A stretch of DNA of 34,544 bases from Microbispora corallina (GCF_016863035.1 NZ_BOOC01000016.1:1-34544), one strand, 5' to 3'. Shown: positions 7,279-15,205, counted from the first letter of the stretch. The notes: generated by a model from the sequence alone, not told the origin. Made by a program: numbers and translations.

Positions 7279-8261
7279 GGGTGTTGCTGACCGGCTCGGC
7301 CGGGTTCATCGGGAGCCACGTCGCCGAGGAGCTCGCGGCGTCCGGGCACGAGGTCGTGGGCCTCGACGTCCGGGAGGGCGCGGACGTGCGCGACGAGGCC
7401 GCCGTGGACCGGCTGACGGAGGGCGTGGACGCGGTGGTCCACCAGGCGGCCCGGGTCGGGCTCGGGGTCGACGTGTCCGACCTCCCTTCGTACGCCTCGA
7501 TCAACGTGTACGGCACCGCCGTCCTGCTGGCCGCGATGGCCAGGCACGGCGTCGGCCGCCTTGTGCTCGCGTCCTCGATGGTCGTGTACGGGGAGGGCGC
7601 CTACACGTGTCCCGGGCACGGGCCCGTGCGTCCCGGCCCACGTGAGCCCCGCGACCTGGACCTGGGGCTGTTCGAGCCGCGCTGCCCGCGCTGCGGGTCG
7701 CCGCTCGCGCCCGCGGTCGTCCGTGAGGACGCGCCCGCCGACCCGCGCAACGCCTACGCCACCACCAAGCTCGCCCAGGAGCATCTCGCGGCCGGCTGGG
7801 CGCGGGAGACGGGCGGCGTGGCCGTCGCCCTGCGCTACCACAACGTCTACGGCCCCCGGATGCCCAGGGACACGCCGTACTCGGGGGTGGCGGCGATCTT
7901 CCGCTCGGCCCTGGAAGCCGGGCGCGCCCCGCGCGTCTTCGAGGACGGCGGGCAGCGGCGCGACTTCGTGCACGTCCGCGACGTCGCCCGGGCCAACGCG
8001 GCGGCGCTCGCCGCCGGGGCCGAGGGCCGGCTGACCGCCTACAACATCGCCAGCGGGGAGCCGCGCACCGTCGGGGAGATGGCCGCGGCGCTCGCGGCGT
8101 CGCGCGGCGGCCCCGGCCCGGTCGTCACCGGGGAGTACCGTCTCGGGGACGTGCGGCACATCGTCGCCTCACCGGACAGGGCGCGGGCGGAGCTCGGCTT
8201 CCAGGCCGGGATCGGCTTCGCCGAGGGCATGCGCGAGTTCGCCGGCGCCCCTCTCGGCTGA
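7275..8261 (+). CDS. NAD-dependent sugar-nucleotide epimerase/dehydratase with zinc-knuckle-like insert
   Basis: This 328-residue extended SDR has the NAD loop GSAGFIG (residues 7-13), a catalytic Tyr161 and Lys165 (YATTK), and substrate-loop elements RYHNVYGPRMPRDTPYSG and RRDFVHVRDVA. Between the NAD domain and the YxxxK motif sits an insert with CPGH (Cys112, His115) and CPRCG (Cys137, Cys140), a plausible Cx2H...Cx2C metal site. Similar inserts occur in a subgroup often annotated as UDP-glucose 4-epimerase or dTDP-L-rhamnose 4-epimerase, so the exact sugar is uncertain. It is coupled by a 4-bp overlap to the glycosyltransferase and probably supplies its donor or modifies a related nucleotide sugar. 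Confidence 0.85.
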   Translation: MRVLLTGSAGFIGSHVAEELAASGHEVVGLDVREGADVRDEAAVDRLTEGVDAVVHQAARVGLGVDVSDLPSYASINVYGTAVLLAAMARHGVGRLVLASSMVVYGEGAYTCPGHGPVRPGPREPRDLDLGLFEPRCPRCGSPLAPAVVREDAPADPRNAYATTKLAQEHLAAGWARETGGVAVALRYHNVYGPRMPRDTPYSGVAAIFRSALEAGRAPRVFEDGGQRRDFVHVRDVARANAAALAAGAEGRLTAYNIASGEPRTVGEMAAALAASRGGPGPVVTGEYRLGDVRHIVASPDRARAELGFQAGIGFAEGMREFAGAPLG

Positions 8262-8291
8262 CGCCGGGGCGCGTTCCCGGGGGGTGCCGGC

Positions 8292-9659
8292 TCACCACGG
8301 GGACGCGACCAGAGCCTGCAGGAGCAGCCCGGTGACCGCCTGGGCCAGCAGCCACCGGTCCCAGCGGGCGGCCGTCCCCGCGTCGGCCCGGTGGCCGCCC
8401 GCGAACGCCCCGGCCAGGCCCACCCAGACGGCGAACGGGAGCCAGATGCGCTCCACCTCGCCCCGCGTCACGCCGCTGACGTCGAGCGCCAGCACGGCGG
8501 CGACGGCGGCGGCCACCGCCACCGCGACCCGGGACGGGACGCGCCCGGCCAGGCCCGCCGCCGTGGCCGGGCCGGTCACCAGCGCCAGGACCGCCAGGTC
8601 GCCCACGAGGAAGTACAGGTAGGGCCGCGCCGCGCCCGGATCGGCGGCCCACTCGGCGTGCGTGGCGATCACCCCGGCGGGCCAGAGGAAGCCGGCCCAC
8701 GCGAACGCCGCGGTCACCGTCGCCGCCCCCACGAGGGCGGCGACTAGCGCGGCCCGGGGCGGCCGGACGGCGACCGCCACCGCGGCGGGGATCAGCAGGT
8801 AGGGGACGAGCCCGTAGCTCAGGTACGGCAGGCTCCCCAGCAGCAGTCCCGCGGCGAGCCCGCCCGCGGCGCGCGCGACGCGGCCCCGGCCGAGGACGAG
8901 GAGGGCGACCCCCCAGGCCCCGGCCGCCGCGAAGAGGGCGTCCATGCTCGTGGCGATCCAGACCGACGCCGGGATGAGCGCGAGATAGGGCAGCGCGCGG
9001 CGGGCCGCGTCCTGCCCGGCCAGCCGGCGGACCGTGAGCGCGACCGCCGTCCCGGCCGAGCACCCGGCGGCCACCACGACCACGGCCGCCCACAGCGGCC
9101 CGCGCAGGCCCGCCGCGTCCAGCGCCCACACCACCAGGACCGGCAGTGGAGGGTGCCCCCGCACGTGCGTGGGGTACGCGGGCAGGTCGCGGGTGAACCC
9201 GGCCAGCCACCGCAGCGGGTGACCGTCCACCGCGGGCAGCACCGCCAGGTACTCCTCCTTGTGCGTGAACGGCGCCGCCAGCCCGTCCCCGGACACGGCC
9301 AGCAGCACGGTCCACGCCAGCGCGCACGCGTACGCCGCGAGGAGCGCCGTGCCGAACCGCGTCCGGGCCGTCAGACGCGGCAGGAACCGCACGGCGGCGG
9401 CCCCGAACGCGGCGGGCGCCAGCAGCCCGGCGCCGGGCGCTCGCACGTGCCCATGGAACGGCGGTAGGTAATCGATCCGGACCACGCCGAGCGCGAGCAG
9501 GATCCCCCCGGCCGCGAACGACCCGGCGACGAGCAGCGCCCACACCGCGAGCGCCCGCCGTACGGGGGGATCGAGCAGCGCCCACCCGGCCGCCGCCCGC
9601 CGAATGGGGGAGGCGGGCGGCCGGCGGACGGGGTGAGGACTCCGGTTCAGCGTGAGCAC
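8292..9659 (-). CDS. Polytopic GT-C-like integral membrane protein
   Basis: The 455 residues form roughly ten to twelve hydrophobic segments. The loop reading YPTHVRGHPPLPVLVVWAL resembles the external loop and second helix of GT-C mannosyl/arabinosyltransferases that use polyprenyl-phosphate sugars, and an early acidic loop (VRIDYLPPFHGH) precedes it. It lies tail to tail with the epimerase (30-bp gap) and divergent from the DUF2064 gene. It is the likely membrane partner of the GT2 enzyme, transferring sugar outside the membrane from a lipid carrier; this role is inferred. The start GTG 9659 is supported by TAGCGT 6 nt upstream. A purely transport role cannot be excluded. Confidence 0.7.
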   Translation of the reverse strand: MLTLNRSPHPVRRPPASPIRRAAAGWALLDPPVRRALAVWALLVAGSFAAGGILLALGVVRIDYLPPFHGHVRAPGAGLLAPAAFGAAAVRFLPRLTARTRFGTALLAAYACALAWTVLLAVSGDGLAAPFTHKEEYLAVLPAVDGHPLRWLAGFTRDLPAYPTHVRGHPPLPVLVVWALDAAGLRGPLWAAVVVVAAGCSAGTAVALTVRRLAGQDAARRALPYLALIPASVWIATSMDALFAAAGAWGVALLVLGRGRVARAAGGLAAGLLLGSLPYLSYGLVPYLLIPAAVAVAVRPPRAALVAALVGAATVTAAFAWAGFLWPAGVIATHAEWAADPGAARPYLYFLVGDLAVLALVTGPATAAGLAGRVPSRVAVAVAAAVAAVLALDVSGVTRGEVERIWLPFAVWVGLAGAFAGGHRADAGTAARWDRWLLAQAVTGLLLQALVASPW

Positions 9660-9665
9660 GCTTTC

Positions 9666-9671
9666 ACGCTA
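9666..9671 (-). promoter_or_regulatory. Candidate -10 of a leaderless promoter for the GT-C-like gene
   Basis: On the minus strand TAGCGT is followed by 6 nt (GAAAGC) and then GTG at 9659, with no Shine-Dalgarno. This is the mirror image of the arrangement of the divergent gene at 9750, and both lie in a 90-bp spacer. Confidence 0.45.
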
Positions 9672-9737
9672 GGCGTGACCTGGCCTTCCTCCGAGGCCCT
9701 TCAGCAGTTCGTAAGATCTGGGCACATTCCGCGGCCC

Positions 9738-9743
9738 TATCGT
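9738..9743 (+). promoter_or_regulatory. Candidate -10 of a leaderless promoter for the DUF2064 gene
   Basis: TATCGT is followed by 6 nt and ATG 9750. No ribosome binding site is visible before this ATG, although the frame is open further upstream. Confidence 0.45.
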
Positions 9744-9749
9744 CGGGGC

Positions 9750-10436
9750 ATGAAGATCGTGAGTTCGAGCGGCTCCGGGGCGGTCGGCGCGCAGATCGTG
9801 GTCATCGCCAAGGAACCGGTGGCGGGGCGGGTCAAGACCCGCCTCACCCCGCCGTTCACGCCCGCCGAGGCCGCGGGCCTGGCCGCGGCGGCCCTGGAGG
9901 ACACCCTGCGGGCCGCGCTCGGCACCGGGGTCCGGCACACGGTCCTCGCGCTGGAGGGGCTGCCCGGCTCCTGGCTCCCGCCGGGCTGCGTGGTGATCCC
10001 GCAGCGCGGCGCCGGGCTGGACGAGCGGATCGCCTGGGCCATGGCGGACGCCCACCGGCTGCACCCGCTGCCCACGGTGCTGGTAGGCATGGACACCCCG
10101 CAGGTCACCCCCGCGCTGCTGCGCGCGGCGGCCGACGCCCTCGCCGGGCACGACGCGGTGTACGGCCCGGCCGCCGACGGCGGGTTCTGGCTGCTCGGCC
10201 TGCGCCGCCCGGCTCCGTCCGCGCTGATCGGCGCGCCCATGTCGAGGCCCGACACCGGGCAGGCCGTCCTGGCGCGGCTGCGCGCGGCCGGACTGGACGT
10301 CGCCACGCTCCCCGAGCTGACCGACGTCGACACCGCCGCCGACGCCGCGACCGTGGCGGCCGAGGCGCCGCACTCCCGGTTCGCCGCGTCGCTCGCCGCC
10401 GTGGGCGGCCTGGCCGGGGCGGTCGCCCCGCGGTGA
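9750..10436 (+). CDS. DUF2064 / TIGR04282-type glycosyltransferase
   Basis: This is a 228-residue GT-A-like nucleotidyl-sugar enzyme. The start carries the family pattern VVIAKEPVAGRVKTRLTP (residues 17-34). The middle has VLVGMDTPQVTP, where the family has a G-x-D-x-P metal-site motif, and YGPAADGGFWLLGL is the equivalent of the GPADDGGYYLIGL block. Relatives are named arsenosugar-biosynthesis or rSAM/selenodomain-associated glycosyltransferases, but no radical-SAM partner is seen here, so that name should not be read as a function. The stop codon overlaps the next gene's start (GTGATG), so it is coupled to the methyltransferase. The reading frame is open upstream to 9633; ATG 9750 is chosen because the domain begins there and a -10-like box precedes it. 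Confidence 0.85.
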   Translation: MKIVSSSGSGAVGAQIVVIAKEPVAGRVKTRLTPPFTPAEAAGLAAAALEDTLRAALGTGVRHTVLALEGLPGSWLPPGCVVIPQRGAGLDERIAWAMADAHRLHPLPTVLVGMDTPQVTPALLRAAADALAGHDAVYGPAADGGFWLLGLRRPAPSALIGAPMSRPDTGQAVLARLRAAGLDVATLPELTDVDTAADAATVAAEAPHSRFAASLAAVGGLAGAVAPR

Positions 10437-11053
10437 TGGGAGAGCTCTACGCGGAGTCGCTGACCGGCGCGGCGACCGAGATCGAGTACGCCGACGGGAC
10501 CCGCCGCCCGCTGGAGTCGGCCCGGTGGCTGGAGCCGATCGACGGCGACGAGGCCGTCCTGGCCCGCTGCGCCGCCCCCACCCTCGACGTGGGATCCGGG
10601 CCCGGGCGGCTCACCGCCGCCCTGGCCCGACGTGGTGTGCCCGCCCTCGGCATCGACATCACCCCGCACGCCGTCCGCCTCACCCGCAGGGCCGGCGGCT
10701 TCGCCCTGGTCCGCGACGTCTTCGACCAGGTCCCGCGCAGCGGCCGGTGGGCCACGGTTCTCCTCGCCGACGGCAACATCGGCATCGGCGGCCACCCGCT
10801 GGCCCTGCTGCGCCGGGCGGGCGAGCTGGCCCGGCCCGGCGGCGAGGTGCTGGCCGAGCTCGAACCGCCCGGCACCGCCAGCAGGGTCGACCGGGTACGG
10901 CTGCGCCGGGGGCCCGCGCGGGGCGAGTGGTTCGGCTGGGCCCGGGTGTCCGTCGCCGACATCGCCCGCCTGGGGGCGGCCGCCGGCTTCTCCTCCGTCG
11001 AGCCCTGGGGGCAGGCGGAGCGGTGGTTCGCCACACTCCGGACGTATGCGTAA
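10436..11053 (+). CDS. Class I SAM-dependent methyltransferase
   Basis: The protein has 205 residues. Motif I is LDVGSGPGRL (about residues 50-59), followed by GIDITPHAVRLTRR for the ribose-binding acidic residue, VLLADGNIGIGGHPLALLRR as motif IV and RPGGEVLAELEPPG. It is coupled to the DUF2064 gene: the ATG at 10436 forms TGATG with the upstream stop, and GTG 10433 forms GTGA and is an alternative start. Methyltransferases of this kind often accompany DUF2064, GT2 and epimerase genes in actinomycetes, which suggests methylation of a glycan or glycolipid. The substrate is not known. In my recollection of similar loci a molybdopterin oxidoreductase often follows; none is present here. Confidence 0.8.
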   Translation: MGELYAESLTGAATEIEYADGTRRPLESARWLEPIDGDEAVLARCAAPTLDVGSGPGRLTAALARRGVPALGIDITPHAVRLTRRAGGFALVRDVFDQVPRSGRWATVLLADGNIGIGGHPLALLRRAGELARPGGEVLAELEPPGTASRVDRVRLRRGPARGEWFGWARVSVADIARLGAAAGFSSVEPWGQAERWFATLRTYA

Positions 11054-11140
11054 GTTGTGAATTTTCCGCGCAATTCATTGATCGTCGATGGGAAGCTCAC
11101 TACGGTCGCACCGTTGATCGTTCCGGATGGGGAGCTGACG

Positions 11141-11797
11141 ATGGTGCGACGCGGACTGGCCCTGGTCGTGGCGGGGATCCTCCTGGCGGGGGTGGGGGCG
11201 ACGCCGGCGCAGGCCGCAGGCGACCGGCCGCTGACCGCCGCGGAGATCAAGAAGGCCCTCCTCGCCCGCAAGGACCTGGGGAAGGGGTGGCTCGTCCTCG
11301 CCGGCACCTACGACGGCGCCCGGCTGTCGACCTACCGGGTGGACGTGGCCAGGTGCGCGGACGCGCTCACGGCGTACGACTCGGTGTTCGGCGGCGGCCG
11401 GCCCGGCGCGATCGTCGTGAACGAGAAGGGCGGGGGGCTGCTCCAGGTGCTCAGCGGGAACGCGGGGGAGCTCGCCATGCTGGAGACCGCCGCGAAGCGC
11501 GTCGGCGCGGCCTGCGACGGGGTGGTCGGATTCCGGCAGGGGAGCGCGTTCAAGAAGAAGAAGGTCGCCAGGATGGGGGACGCGACGTACGCGTTCGAGG
11601 TGACCTTCGACTACGCGAGGTACGCCGGCGCCGACACCTCGACCATGGTCTCCGAGTACGTCGTGGTGCCCTACCGCAGCTCCGTCATCGTCTACCAGGG
11701 GCTCACCGGGAAGGGCCACCCGACCTGGCCGCTGACCGTGAAGATCGCCAAGAGGGCCGTCGCCAAGGTGAAGGCGCTGTACGCCAAGCGGAGGTGA
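11141..11797 (+). CDS. Secreted protein of unknown function, PknH-sensor-like
   Basis: The protein has 218 residues. A typical Sec signal peptide occupies residues 1-25 (Arg-Arg, hydrophobic core, TPAQA cleavage site). There is no lipobox cysteine, so it is released or loosely bound outside. The mature part begins LTAAEIKKALLARKDLGKGW, which recalls the start of PknH-like extracellular sensor domains found in many actinobacterial lipoproteins. Two cysteines (ARCADAL and AACDGV) could form a disulfide. The C-terminus is Lys-rich. ATG 11141 is selected because the signal peptide starts there and GGGGAG precedes it. The last 95 bp overlap the 3' end of the histidine kinase gene on the opposite strand. 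Its job is unknown; being a ligand of the neighbouring kinase is only a possibility. Confidence 0.75.
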   Translation: MVRRGLALVVAGILLAGVGATPAQAAGDRPLTAAEIKKALLARKDLGKGWLVLAGTYDGARLSTYRVDVARCADALTAYDSVFGGGRPGAIVVNEKGGGLLQVLSGNAGELAMLETAAKRVGAACDGVVGFRQGSAFKKKKVARMGDATYAFEVTFDYARYAGADTSTMVSEYVVVPYRSSVIVYQGLTGKGHPTWPLTVKIAKRAVAKVKALYAKRR

Positions 11798-13025
11798 GGC
11801 GGCCCCGGTCGTCCGGCGCGGCCCGTGGGAGACGGATGGTGAAGGTCGCTCCGGCTCCCGGCCGTCCGTCCACGTCGATCGTGCCGCCGTGCGCGTCCAG
11901 CACCTCGCTCACGAGAGCCAGGCCGATGCCGAGACCTCCGGCGTGAGGTGTGCCGACATGTCTGGCCAGCAGGCGCTCGCCGTCACGCGGGTCCAGCCCC
12001 ACGCCGTCGTCGCACACACTGAGCTGCACCGTCTCGGGACCCGAGCAGACGGTCAGCCAGATGTGGCCGCCCGGGGACGTGTGGCGGAGCGCGTTGTCCA
12101 GGAGCGCGGAGATCACCCGGCGCAGCGCGGGCTGCGCTCCCCGCACGACGTGATCGCCGGGACCCCGCCGCAGGCCGATCGTCACTTCGCGCTGCTCGGC
12201 GCGGGCCGCCTCGGCGCGGGCCGACTCCTCGGCCAGCGCGGCCAGGTCCGCTTGCCCGAACGATCGGCGGCGCTGCCTGAGCTGGGCCGACAGCAGCAGG
12301 TCCTCGATCACCTCGCCCAGTTGCCCGATGCCGGTGACCAGCTGGTCGACGTCGCCGGCGACGAGAAGCGGATCCGGCTCCCGGCGCAGGCGCCGCGCGG
12401 CGAGCTGTGCTCGGACGTGCAGGCGGGTAAGCGGGGTGCGCAGTTCGTGGCCCACGTCGGCGGCGAACCGGCGCTGCCGGTGGAGGGCCTCGCCCAGCGG
12501 CGCGATGGCCCGGCGGGCGAGGATCTGGCCGATCAGCAGTGCCGCCAGCAGGGCCGCGACCTCCGCCGCGCAGAGCGTGCGCAGCAGCCGCCGCCGCTCG
12601 GCCATGGGGAAGTACAGATCCCTCACCGCCTGCACCGGCACGCCCTCGCGCCGTTCCGTACGGACCAGGTACGTGTGCCCGCCGGCCTCCACGACGTCGA
12701 CCCGGGTGCGGCCGTCGGCGGCGACCCGGTCCAACGCGTCGCGAACCGGCAGGCTCCGCGGCGCCCCCGGAGAACGCCGTACGGTGTCATCCCGCAGGTC
12801 GAACAGCCAGACGCACGGCGGCGGATGGGCGATCGAGGCCGACTGCGCGGCCACGGCCAGATCGCGCCGGGCAGTGGTGTCCTGGTCGTCGACGACCACG
12901 CAGTAGACCAGCGTGCCCAGAAGCGCGATCGCCAGCGAGAACACGCCCGCCACCTGCGCGGTGATCCGTCGGCGGGCCCATGTCAGCAGGCGCCGCTCCG
13001 GATCGGAGCGCCGTCGTGGCCTCAC
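11703..13025 (-). CDS. Sensor histidine kinase (HisKA/HATPase, OmpR-partner type)
   Basis: This is a 440-residue membrane kinase. There are two transmembrane helices at about residues 21-45 and 148-170, enclosing an extracytoplasmic sensor of about 100 residues. Then come the H-box FAADVGHELRTPLTRL with His193, the N-box LLDNALRHT (Asn311), G1 DDGVGLD (339-345) and G2 GGLGIGLALV. Conserved homology ends near TFTIRLPRA at about residue 401. The last 39 residues are Arg/Ser-rich and are encoded antisense to the 3' end of the secreted-protein gene. The GTG start overlaps the response-regulator stop (GTGA), so the pair is translationally coupled. The stimulus is unknown; an envelope signal is likely from the architecture. 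Confidence 0.9.
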   Translation of the reverse strand: MRPRRRSDPERRLLTWARRRITAQVAGVFSLAIALLGTLVYCVVVDDQDTTARRDLAVAAQSASIAHPPPCVWLFDLRDDTVRRSPGAPRSLPVRDALDRVAADGRTRVDVVEAGGHTYLVRTERREGVPVQAVRDLYFPMAERRRLLRTLCAAEVAALLAALLIGQILARRAIAPLGEALHRQRRFAADVGHELRTPLTRLHVRAQLAARRLRREPDPLLVAGDVDQLVTGIGQLGEVIEDLLLSAQLRQRRRSFGQADLAALAEESARAEAARAEQREVTIGLRRGPGDHVVRGAQPALRRVISALLDNALRHTSPGGHIWLTVCSGPETVQLSVCDDGVGLDPRDGERLLARHVGTPHAGGLGIGLALVSEVLDAHGGTIDVDGRPGAGATFTIRLPRAAPDDRGRLTSAWRTAPSPWRRPSWRSSRSAARSGGPSR

Positions 13026-13711
13026 AGCTCACCCAGTCGGTACCCCACGCCTCGTACGGTGCGCACGACGCGGGGCCCCAGCTTGCTGCGCAGATAGTAG
13101 ACGTAGGTGTCCACGATCGACTCGGTCCTGGCGCCGTCGAACACCCGCTGCAACAGCGAGGCGCGCGTGTGCACCTGCTGGGGGCGGGCCGCCAGTGCGT
13201 GGAGCAGCCGGCACTCCTGGCCGGACAGCGACACCTGTTCGCCGGACGGCAGCCGTACGACGCAGGACGCGGAGTCGAGCCAGCCGGCGCCGACCGGCAG
13301 CAGCGCCGCCCGGTCCAGGTTCCTGCGGTGCAGGGCGCGCACCCTGGCCAGCAGTTCGTCGATCTCGAACGGCTTGACCAGGTAGTCCTCGGCGCCCGCG
13401 TCGAGTCCGGTGACACGGTCGGCGAGGGCGCCGAAGGCGGTGAGCAGCAGCACCGGCACCGTGACCGCCCGGCGGCGCAGCCTCCTCAGCAGGTCGAGAC
13501 CGTCGACCACGGGGAGCCCGCGATCGATGATCATCGCGTCGTAGTCGCGACTCAGCCCCAGGTGCAGGCCGCGCTGGCCCTCCAGCGCCAGGTCGACCGT
13601 GTATCCCTCGCCGGTGAACACGCCGGCCAGCATGTCCCCCAGTTCGCGGTCGTCCTCCACGAGGAGCAGGCGACGGGCGCGCGGTTCGGACGTCCCCGGT
13701 ATCCGTGCCAC
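13022..13711 (-). CDS. OmpR/PhoB-family response regulator
   Basis: The protein has 229 residues. The receiver domain occupies residues 13-125, with the acidic pocket Glu19-Asp21, phosphoacceptor Asp63 in IIDRGLP, Thr91 and Lys113 (LVKPFEIDEL). The winged-helix DNA-binding domain covers about 135-229 and ends TVRGVGYRLGEL, the usual OmpR-type finish. It lies first in a two-gene operon with its kinase. The start codon is GTG and has no obvious Shine-Dalgarno. Upstream A/T-rich DNA contains paired direct repeats that suit an OmpR-type dimer and may be autoregulatory. Confidence 0.93.
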   Translation of the reverse strand: MARIPGTSEPRARRLLLVEDDRELGDMLAGVFTGEGYTVDLALEGQRGLHLGLSRDYDAMIIDRGLPVVDGLDLLRRLRRRAVTVPVLLLTAFGALADRVTGLDAGAEDYLVKPFEIDELLARVRALHRRNLDRAALLPVGAGWLDSASCVVRLPSGEQVSLSGQECRLLHALAARPQQVHTRASLLQRVFDGARTESIVDTYVYYLRSKLGPRVVRTVRGVGYRLGEL

Positions 13712-13736
13712 TGAACAACCGTGGCACCCACTTCTG

Positions 13737-13820
13737 CAGATTTCCAGATTTCAGCCCCTATACGGGACTTCACTCCGGCATTCTGCGCCTTCATCCACTA
13801 CTACCTGAAACTAGATGAAA
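13737..13820 (-). promoter_or_regulatory. A/T-rich promoter region of the two-component operon with paired direct repeats
   Basis: Two features stand out in the 135-bp spacer upstream of the response regulator. CAGATTTC is repeated at 13737-13744 and 13745-13752. TGAAA is repeated at 13806-13810 and 13816-13820, exactly 10 bp apart, which on the minus strand reads TTTCA-N5-TTTCA. Two half-sites in direct orientation one helical turn apart are the usual target geometry of OmpR/PhoB dimers. That this regulator binds here is an inference. Confidence 0.4.
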
Positions 13821-13846
13821 TTTAATCCAGTTCTCGCGCCTGTCCG

Positions 13847-15205
13847 TCATGAGCCCGCCGAGCCGGCGCCGCCGGAGAAGTGGCGCTCGCACAGGCGCGA
13901 CCGGCGCGCGTCCCACACCATGTACGTCCCGAGGACGAGCTGCACGAGGCTGCGCCAGAGGCCCTCCCAGTCGTCTCTGACGCGCATGAACAGCAACGTC
14001 AGGCGTTGTCCCGGCCCGTGCCGCGCCACTCCGAGGGGGGTGAGGAGGCACGGTCCCCGGTTGGGCAGGGACCGGGTGTGGGAGGCGGTGGAGTCGAGCC
14101 GGCACGCACGGAGGGTCTCCCGCACCGCGACCCGCATGGCGAGCGGCGCGAGCCGCGACGCCGGGCAGGGCCGGTTCGCCGGCATGCCGAACGGAATGTG
14201 GTTGAGCTTCCGTATCGGGGCGCGGCCGGGTGCGAAGCGCCCGGGGTCGAAACGCTCGGGATCGGGGAAGCCCGCGCGGTGGAACGCGGGGTAGTCGAAG
14301 CAGAGCACCGAGCCGGCCGGGATCGTGGCCCCTTCTCCGAGAGGGATGTCGCCGGTGGTGACGCGGTGCGCGATGCCGAAGAGCGGGTAGAGCCGGAGCG
14401 TCTCCGCGATCACCTGGTCCAGGTAGCGGTCGTCGCCGTCACGCGCCCTGGCCTGTACGTCCGGATGCCGGGCGAGGGCCATGAGCACGTGGGCCACGGC
14501 CTCCGACATCTGCACGACGGCGGTGTTGAAGAAGGCGCCCTGGAGATACAGCGCCTGTTCCCGGGCCGTCAGCCCCGCCGGGAGCTCGTGCCGGACGCGG
14601 GGCAGCGACTGGGTGAGATACGCGGTCAGCCGGTCGCGCCGGTCCATGTGCCGCAGGCCGCAGCACTTCAGGGCGGTCACGACGTCGTCCGCGTTGCCGA
14701 CGATCAGGTCCCGCGCGTACGGCGGGCAGGGCTCGCCGAACACGAGCTCGTAGGAGAACTCGGCCCACGCCGGCATCATCAGGTCGCGCAGCCGGACCAC
14801 CCCCCGGCTGTCCCGAAGCGCCCGGGCGACGCAGCGGCGGGTGAGCTCCTCCGCCCGGGCCCGCGGCACGGACAGGATGCGACGGGTGACCAGGGCGACG
14901 GCGTCGTACCGCTCCCCGGCCTCCAGGTGCTCCTGGTGCATCTCGGGCCCCGGCGACAGCCAGTACCAGAACAGGTCGGACAGGGCCGCGCCCCTGCTGC
15001 GGCCGGAGGCCGCCGGGTGGGAGTAGACCTCCCTAAACCGGTCCACGCCGATCAGGTCGCCGGGGACCGGAATGCTCTCGTCGCCGTTGACTCTCGTGAA
15101 CACCCAGCCGCGCAGCGCGACGACCCGCCCCGGGAGCCACCGGGGGACGCCGATGACGAGAGCGGCCACCGCCACCCCCACGGCGACCGGCGCCGCCGTC
15201 AGCAC
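13847..15205 (-). CDS. Cytochrome P450 with N-terminal membrane anchor and atypical I-helix
   Basis: The protein has 452 residues. The K-helix ETLR is at 268-271, and the heme loop FGMPANRPCPA places the axial thiolate at about Cys347. The PERF-like DPERFDPGRF is present. Two features are unusual for a bacterial P450. A hydrophobic segment at about residues 2-24 is followed by a basic Pro-containing hinge (PRWLPGR), like a membrane anchor. The I-helix reads GAFFNTAVVQ where the oxygen-activation motif AGxDT is expected, so Asn replaces the acid and Phe the conserved Gly, while Thr is kept. The frame is open to GTG 15253. GTG 15205, which overlaps the upstream gene by only 7 bp, is preferred. 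It is the last gene of an operon with an FMN oxidase and a ligase. The substrate is unknown. Confidence 0.85.
   Translation of the reverse strand: MLTAAPVAVGVAVAALVIGVPRWLPGRVVALRGWVFTRVNGDESIPVPGDLIGVDRFREVYSHPAASGRSRGAALSDLFWYWLSPGPEMHQEHLEAGERYDAVALVTRRILSVPRARAEELTRRCVARALRDSRGVVRLRDLMMPAWAEFSYELVFGEPCPPYARDLIVGNADDVVTALKCCGLRHMDRRDRLTAYLTQSLPRVRHELPAGLTAREQALYLQGAFFNTAVVQMSEAVAHVLMALARHPDVQARARDGDDRYLDQVIAETLRLYPLFGIAHRVTTGDIPLGEGATIPAGSVLCFDYPAFHRAGFPDPERFDPGRFAPGRAPIRKLNHIPFGMPANRPCPASRLAPLAMRVAVRETLRACRLDSTASHTRSLPNRGPCLLTPLGVARHGPGQRLTLLFMRVRDDWEGLWRSLVQLVLGTYMVWDARRSRLCERHFSGGAGSAGS

Noticed and set aside
9750..10436. Arsenosugar biosynthesis role for the DUF2064 protein
   Set aside because: The family name suggests it, but no radical-SAM, ArsM or arsenic-resistance gene is present in the window.
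13847..15205. Assignment of the P450 to the CYP152 fatty-acid peroxygenases
   Set aside because: These also lack the acid-alcohol pair, but the heme loop here (FGMPANRPCP) has the ordinary length and pattern and no CYP152-like insertion.
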